Source: Clostridia bacterium
Lineage (GTDB): Bacteria; Bacillota; Clostridia; Lachnospirales; Lachnospiraceae
Direction: 5' to 3'
Length of the DNA stretch: 64,000 nt
Assembly (NCBI GenBank): GCA_910576205.1
Contig: CAJTHL010000003.1
Coordinates: forward strand, 62,001 to 126,000
Below, in pieces: positions 61,601-64,000 of the stretch. The position numbers were made by a program, and so were the translations under genes. The notes below the pieces were generated by a model, which was not told where the DNA came from, ran no database searches, and was given only the letters and a program-made list of their open reading frames with translations. Position 1 is the stretch's first letter. Each line of letters begins with the position of its first letter.

Positions 61601-62783
61601 GGTGATCTTCCCGGCGGGGGGAAGCTACGCCTCCAGCGTGAGCGTGACCATCACCTGCGGCACCCCGGGGGCGGTGATCTACTACACCACGGACGGCACG
61701 GCTCCGGGAATCAATTCCCATCCCTATACGGGGCCCTTTGCAATCACGTCCCCGGCCACGGTGCGGGCCGTGGCCCTTCGGGAGGGCATGAACGACAGCG
61801 CCCAGGCGGCTGCCCGTTTCACGAAGCCGGATACCAGCGGCGGTTCTGGGGGCGGAAGCGGCTCTGGCGGCGGGAGTGGAAACGGCGCTGAAAACGTCTC
61901 TGGCGGTGGAAATGGCGGCGAAAACGCCTCTGGCCTTAGAAATAGCGGCGGAAATGGCCATGGCAGCCGGGGAAACACGCCTCAAAGAGGCGGCCTCCAG
62001 GAGGGCAGCGCTGTGGAGGGCGGCCGGAGAGAGGGGCTTACCGTGGATAAGGGGAAACCGGGAAGCCGGGAGCCCTTTATCAAGGAGCCGGATTCAAAAG
62101 CCAGCGGGGCCGGAGGGCTGGTAAAGAGCGGGTGGCGGATCATCCGGGAGGAGCTGGAAAGAGCCTCGGAGAAAAGCGCCGTACATGTGGATATGAACGG
62201 TTCCGTGGAGGTGCCGGGAGATATTTTTGACACTATCCGGGGCCGGGATGTCACCGTTGCCTTCGATCTGGGAGACGGCATTATCTGGAAGGTAAACGGA
62301 AGAGAGGTTGTGACAGACAGGGCGCGGGACATGGACTTTTTTGTGGAGACAGGCGGCAGCAGGATCCCGGCAGATAGGGTACGGCAGACGGCGGGAGAGC
62401 AGGACAGTGTCCAGCTTCATCTGGCCCACAGCGGGGAACTGGGGTTTACGGCAGTGCTCTGTCTGAATGTGGGCCGGGAATATGCGGGTCGCAGCGCAAG
62501 CCTGTACTATTACCAGGAGGATAAAGGAGAGCTGGCCTTTATGTGCATGGGGGAGATCGACGGGGAAGGGATCGCGGAGCTTGTCTTTACCCACGCCTCC
62601 GATTACCTGGTCGTCATAGGAGAGCCAGGGACGGATGGCAGCGAAGCCAGCAGAGATAGCGGGAAAGCCGGCATGGGAGAGGCTCCGCTTACCAGGGCCC
62701 TTCCCTGGATGCTTCCGGTGCTGGCGCTGATAGTCATTCTCATCTATATTCTCTTGTTTAGGGCCAGAAAGAGAGGGCAGTGA
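55605..62783 (+). CDS. Giant repeat-containing cell-surface protein
   Basis: Protein of 2392 residues. In order: a signal peptide (about 1-34), sixteen 11-residue Ser/Gly/Thr repeats (34-209), two related right-handed beta-helix modules (each opens with a TTYYDDIYEAWTAAQG or TKYHFFMDSAWEEAQG strand), Cys-pair linkers of the CKAC/CSAC/CQAC type, Ig-like and fibronectin-like modules, a chitobiase-like C-terminal domain (PGAVIYYTTDGTAPG), a Gly/Ser/Asn linker, a further domain, and a C-terminal membrane segment with basic end RARKRGQ. There is no LPxTG signal. It may be an adhesin or glycan binder. ATG 55605 is 12 nt after AAAGGA; 55593 is too close to it. Confidence 0.8.
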   Translation: MRGFGRRLLAAALSLAVGVLALGEEVSVPVLAADGNVEAELHASSENVRVESSAASGNVEMDAGVSSGDVKAGTGESGRTVKTGTGAVSGTVKTESSDAGGTVKADKGSSSETVKTDTGAISGTAGTDTGAASGTTGTDSGASSGNTGADTGAASGTIGTDSEASSVTADTENSAAGGTAEAEISAVSGIMEAELYAASGSVKTDTSVASVTADGTTTYYDDIYEAWTAAQGKTATVWILQDVTLGKWGDPLKIEDANTDITLEMAEGSGILDGPKRYIEVNAGSLTMKSGKIVSTQYGGVGIQVTGASFQMDGGYIEVLNFDYTLRSTYGVYAGEGSNSNIHITGGEIRATCALGMKDSTVTVTGGEFMGIGRNFFPASGITAKNCDASISGGSFRVCPYEDGTGVGNAIDVLGGSVRVSGGVFREETGRGICIHANGDGCRLELTGGSFYGDNFVLSGLPILPMEWPEEGYAYYNPEDGSTVVLTSKNVDVKGPLAVRKCTAHMWEDWSANRDGTHTRVCKACRTVETGPHTFDQGGRCTTCQLQAVAAVTVSGSTKYHFFMDSAWEEAQGQIATVKILQDVDLETETLVLTDSDSRITLEMAEGVMLLGNTEGAGETIRVEDGALSLKSGTVKLQTLKYYHNLDDACAIRVRGGSVEVLGGSAVVSGSVSGVGKASGIKVEDGSLSIKGGEILGSSTLSSGVHVAGGVAEMSGGTITASAQGIYAAGGDTTISGGTVCSTLGANTFLSEDYGGVYVEDGHVEMNGGEVLSGSTARFNYCHGIFFKGGTMEITDGSVTGSRNGILISQNPTTGGTLLIRGGTFTGTGGYGLYAEYDTGQTRLAGGTFAGAPYGVRSPDNKLKDLLEKGYVYYTLKDGERTLVERLSGSTLAGTILVDECGEHKFGSWIPGEDDASVHSSICSACGFVRTEAHSFVYTDISGDDETGGGEAHTGVCQACGFQIEEPHTFSPWSYAGDTCFRECAACKRRHTAGLTRSPEAVGFSYGPVDAPALSVQVTGAAAEFAWKKQGEEEKISISDTYQLPADLAVGSHTYHCAVTLEGDVSPVVTLEYRVQVTPASLEEAAVEIGGGDPVYYDGTAKTPEVVVTRNGRTLTEGVDYRAVFQDHTEAGEARLILTGMGNYTSTVTEIFSILYFPTTETAAAPEGWQKSARITAPAGFTISSSREGPFGADLVYDTETGPDGAVVGYFLRQEGTGYITEQKSVSGVKVDVTRPSMSGAEEGIRITDRDTWWQRLLTALTFGYYQPQQAAITASDHPSGVEKIYYYVDEAPGDTPLTSGELDALGEGAWKGLGNLTSVSQGTVTKVSGSFGLTAEGRYVIYAVAVDRAGNKSPYVSSDGIVIDTTAPTVTLASPAEGALSDTGATVGFQMDEAGTVTYVVSDTERTDMTPETLLGAGDRRSLSVPEPQAGQEQELRLTGLRANTAYYVYAVGMDRAGNVGTVAAVSFVTEKTAIAGTVTITGELVFGETLRADVRITTPDPGTVTYQWYRVDSDGRETPVPDADSLEYTLTAEDMGFFLRLKAQAENCSGNLARVTDRAEKAEAPGDTMPENGLVNDWLGTDTFTFMGKEGVAYEYCMDGGKTWKILENSALEEDLQNPGRVTGTIKAGNAAFGPGEIQVRAKETDTHKAGEPLKNKEAFTVSLTGSVSLTGTLKYGETLTAEVRGAQEGAALVYTFYWSGQTAPIQTGSASAYTLTAADIGKTLTVKVTAAGFVGALEADAGPVEKADGRELPGSVTGRASHSETVYTYTVAAIPGARYRMDDGPWQDSPVFGDIVPGTSHTFHAVMPETDCYKEGNPKDTGTIAFPKLTPAAPALTYATETGADGGISVAITEIPGAEYSFDGGATWSDTPRREGYTAADTVELAIRLKGTSTHDPSGPATASVNLSKASQDAPGPFRLSFTANGETDYTVTIPPTEGCEYSFDGRTWWDGNQKTGVMPEEIVTGYKRFKETASQNASGAVSSTEIMPRFTVKTPVIFPAGGSYASSVSVTITCGTPGAVIYYTTDGTAPGINSHPYTGPFAITSPATVRAVALREGMNDSAQAAARFTKPDTSGGSGGGSGSGGGSGNGAENVSGGGNGGENASGLRNSGGNGHGSRGNTPQRGGLQEGSAVEGGRREGLTVDKGKPGSREPFIKEPDSKASGAGGLVKSGWRIIREELERASEKSAVHVDMNGSVEVPGDIFDTIRGRDVTVAFDLGDGIIWKVNGREVVTDRARDMDFFVETGGSRIPADRVRQTAGEQDSVQLHLAHSGELGFTAVLCLNVGREYAGRSASLYYYQEDKGELAFMCMGEIDGEGIAELVFTHASDYLVVIGEPGTDGSEASRDSGKAGMGEAPLTRALPWMLPVLALIVILIYILLFRARKRGQ
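55704..56231 (+). repeat. Sixteen 33-bp (11-residue) tandem units
   Basis: From 55704 every 33 bp starts a unit such as SGTAGTDTGAA, SGTTGTDSGAS or SGNTGADTGAA. The units at 55968-56099 are most alike at the DNA level; the outer ones have drifted. Copy number could change without loss of frame. Confidence 0.85.
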
Positions 62784-62800
62784 TTTTTTTCACTGCCCTC
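62773..62800. terminator. Bidirectional terminator
   Basis: A 10-bp perfect stem (GAGGGCAGTG 62773-62782 with CACTGCCCTC 62791-62800) with a T-rich 8-nt loop contains the surface-protein stop codon and abuts the stop of the convergent AraC gene. No clear outer T-run is visible, so it is probable and not certain. Confidence 0.65.
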
Positions 62801-63701
62801 CCTTTCTCTGCACATGCCGGAAACGGTATTCGGAGATAGTCATGCCCTCCACCTCCTTAAAGAGCCGGGACAGGGTGCTTGCGGAGCTGAAGCCCACCTT
62901 TACCGCGATCTCGTCCACGGAGAAATCCGTGTCGATCAGGTAATTTTTGGCATAGTTGATGCGGTACTGGGTGAGGGTTTTTGAGAGGCTGGCTCCGAAA
63001 AAGTCCTTAAAGAGCCTGTTTACGTGGCGGGGGCTCATGTAGAAATAATCGGCCACATCTTGAAGGCTTAAGTCCGGGTTTGGGTAGTTGGCGTGGAGAA
63101 ACTTTGTAAACTCAATAGGCAGGTTCCGGGCCGGGCCGAAGGTAGTGGTCTGGATGGGGGGCATAAAATTGCTCACCACGCTTAAGACAAAGCTGGCATA
63201 GAGAAACTGCAGCTTGTAGAACCATCCCCAGCTCTTCTGGCAGAATTCGTCTGCCATCTGACGGATATATTCCTGGCAGCTCTTGGTATCCTTACAGATT
63301 ATGTACTCCCTTTCCTCCATCATATCCAGAAAAGCCTTCAGATGAAGGGACTCCGCATCCGCCAGTCCGTTTTTATAGCAGGGGACGGAGCGCTCCTGGA
63401 GGGAAAAGACAAGGGTAAAATAAGATTTCTTCCGGTTAGGCGTGTAGAGAGTGCCATGGGTGACGCCCTGCTTCAGAATCAGAAATTCTCCTGCGGAAAG
63501 GCTTAGAGATTCCCCCTTTACCACCTGCTCCATACTGCCCTCCTGGACATAATAGATCTCAAATTCTTTTGGATGGACATGGGGAAACTCCACTGTATTT
63601 TCGTCGTGCTGTTCCACGTAGCTGACACAAAGATCATAGGAATTCAGACAGATATTCTGCGCATAGGATGTACATAAGAGATGAAGCGGCTGGTGATACA
63701 T
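62790..63701 (-). CDS. AraC family transcriptional regulator
   Basis: AraC-type regulator of 303 residues. The N-terminal cupin domain (FPHVHPKEFEIYYVQEGSME, about 39-58) senses a small molecule, and the C-terminal double helix-turn-helix (LSLQDVADYFYMSPRHVNRL, then IAVKVGFSSASTLSRLFKE) binds DNA. AGGAGG is 6 nt before the ATG at 63701; the 24-residue extension in the open frame is rejected. It is convergent with the surface-protein gene. Its own target is probably upstream, beyond the window edge. Confidence 0.9.
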   Translation of the reverse strand: MYHQPLHLLCTSYAQNICLNSYDLCVSYVEQHDENTVEFPHVHPKEFEIYYVQEGSMEQVVKGESLSLSAGEFLILKQGVTHGTLYTPNRKKSYFTLVFSLQERSVPCYKNGLADAESLHLKAFLDMMEEREYIICKDTKSCQEYIRQMADEFCQKSWGWFYKLQFLYASFVLSVVSNFMPPIQTTTFGPARNLPIEFTKFLHANYPNPDLSLQDVADYFYMSPRHVNRLFKDFFGASLSKTLTQYRINYAKNYLIDTDFSVDEIAVKVGFSSASTLSRLFKEVEGMTISEYRFRHVQRKGGQ

Positions 63702-63934
63702 AAAACTCCTCCTTTGTCTGGTCGGTCCAATCGTTACTGGAAATAATTCCGTCTGGAATAGAATTTCATACAAATAAACCCATAAACAAAATTATTTTTT
63801 ACGGGCGCAGGTTATGACCATGGAAAAATAAGATTTTTATAAAGAAGTTTTAGTATTTATTAAGCATAACACATCTGGGAGAGAAAAAACAGGGGAAGTT
63901 TGGATTCTCTGTGGCCGGTTCCCGAAAGGGGGTA

Positions 63935-63952
63935 GTTTGATATTTATCAAAC
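63935..63952. promoter_or_regulatory. 18-bp palindrome, candidate operator
   Basis: GTTTGATA and TATCAAAC are perfect arms separated by TT, in the AT-rich region upstream of the AraC gene. The stretch 63702-64000 has no ORF with a ribosome site; this is its only clear structure. Confidence 0.5.
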
Positions 63953-64000
63953 ACAATTATCGAAAAGGGACCAAAATCAGATTTTACATGTCCTGTTGGG

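Noticed and set aside
60429..61985. 518-residue open frame on the minus strand inside the surface-protein gene
   Set aside because: It is a shadow of a GC-rich, low-complexity coding region. It lacks a ribosome site and known motifs, and the plus-strand gene is clearly real.
1..64000. tRNA, rRNA or complete insertion sequence
   Set aside because: I looked for cloverleaf-like stretches, rRNA cores and transposase genes with terminal repeats and saw none; only two short transposase-related remnants are present.

Overview
The window comes from a spore-forming, Gram-positive anaerobe of the class Clostridia, most likely Lachnospiraceae. The reasons are the sporulation genes gpr and spoIIP, the holA-rpsT / gpr-spoIIP and dgt-dnaG-rpoD gene orders, strong GGAGG ribosome sites, several TTG starts, and large sets of TRAP, ABC and glycosidase genes. 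The DNA is fairly GC-rich except for an AT-rich islet near 27.2-29.1 kb. I see no rRNA, tRNA, CRISPR array or complete insertion sequence.

Layout. 0-4.7 kb: holA, rpsT, gpr, spoIIP and an unknown membrane protein. 4.9-13.8 kb: a GH29 fucosidase and a GH106-type rhamnosidase convergent with a sugar ABC importer and a trans-sulfuration-type PLP enzyme. 14.1-25.4 kb: a catabolic block with a URO-D-fold methyltransferase, a complete TRAP transporter, two two-subunit aconitase-X enzymes, an FAD oxidoreductase, a LysR regulator and an MFS permease. 25.6-28.9 kb: a HAAS-type membrane protein and a PadR regulator, both frameshifted in G-runs, a decayed ORF and two toxin-antitoxin modules. 29.1-35.7 kb: AzlCD and two back-to-back ECF sigma-factor operons. 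35.9-39.4 kb: a GlgX-like protein that lacks catalytic residues, DUF5662 and an LrgA/LrgB pair. 39.5-46.8 kb: dgt, dnaG, rpoD, trmK, a Nif3-like gene and a nucleoside kinase. 46.7-52.7 kb: a MATE exporter, an Old-Yellow-Enzyme reductase, a zinc alcohol dehydrogenase and a second URO-D-fold protein. 53.1-63.7 kb: a split LuxR/MalT-type regulator, a 2392-residue surface protein and an AraC regulator.

The most notable locus is 53.1-62.8 kb. The LuxR regulator is cut by a run of 12 G, which removes its DNA-binding domain. Seven degenerate 9-bp units lie between it and the surface-protein gene, and that protein starts with sixteen 11-residue repeats. Three repeat types of different unit length in one regulator/surface-protein pair look like a contingency (phase-variation) locus, although a homopolymer sequencing error in the G-run must be excluded. 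The HAAS/PadR pair (G8 and G7 tracts plus five 39-bp repeats) shows the same pattern on a smaller scale.

A second possible novelty is an intergenic RNA-like element present three times (before dctQ, before the first acnX gene and before the second URO-D gene): AAAACAGC, a short stem, then GATGCGGAA and the ribosome site. Other points are the paired aconitase-X systems of unknown substrate and the GH13 pseudo-enzyme.
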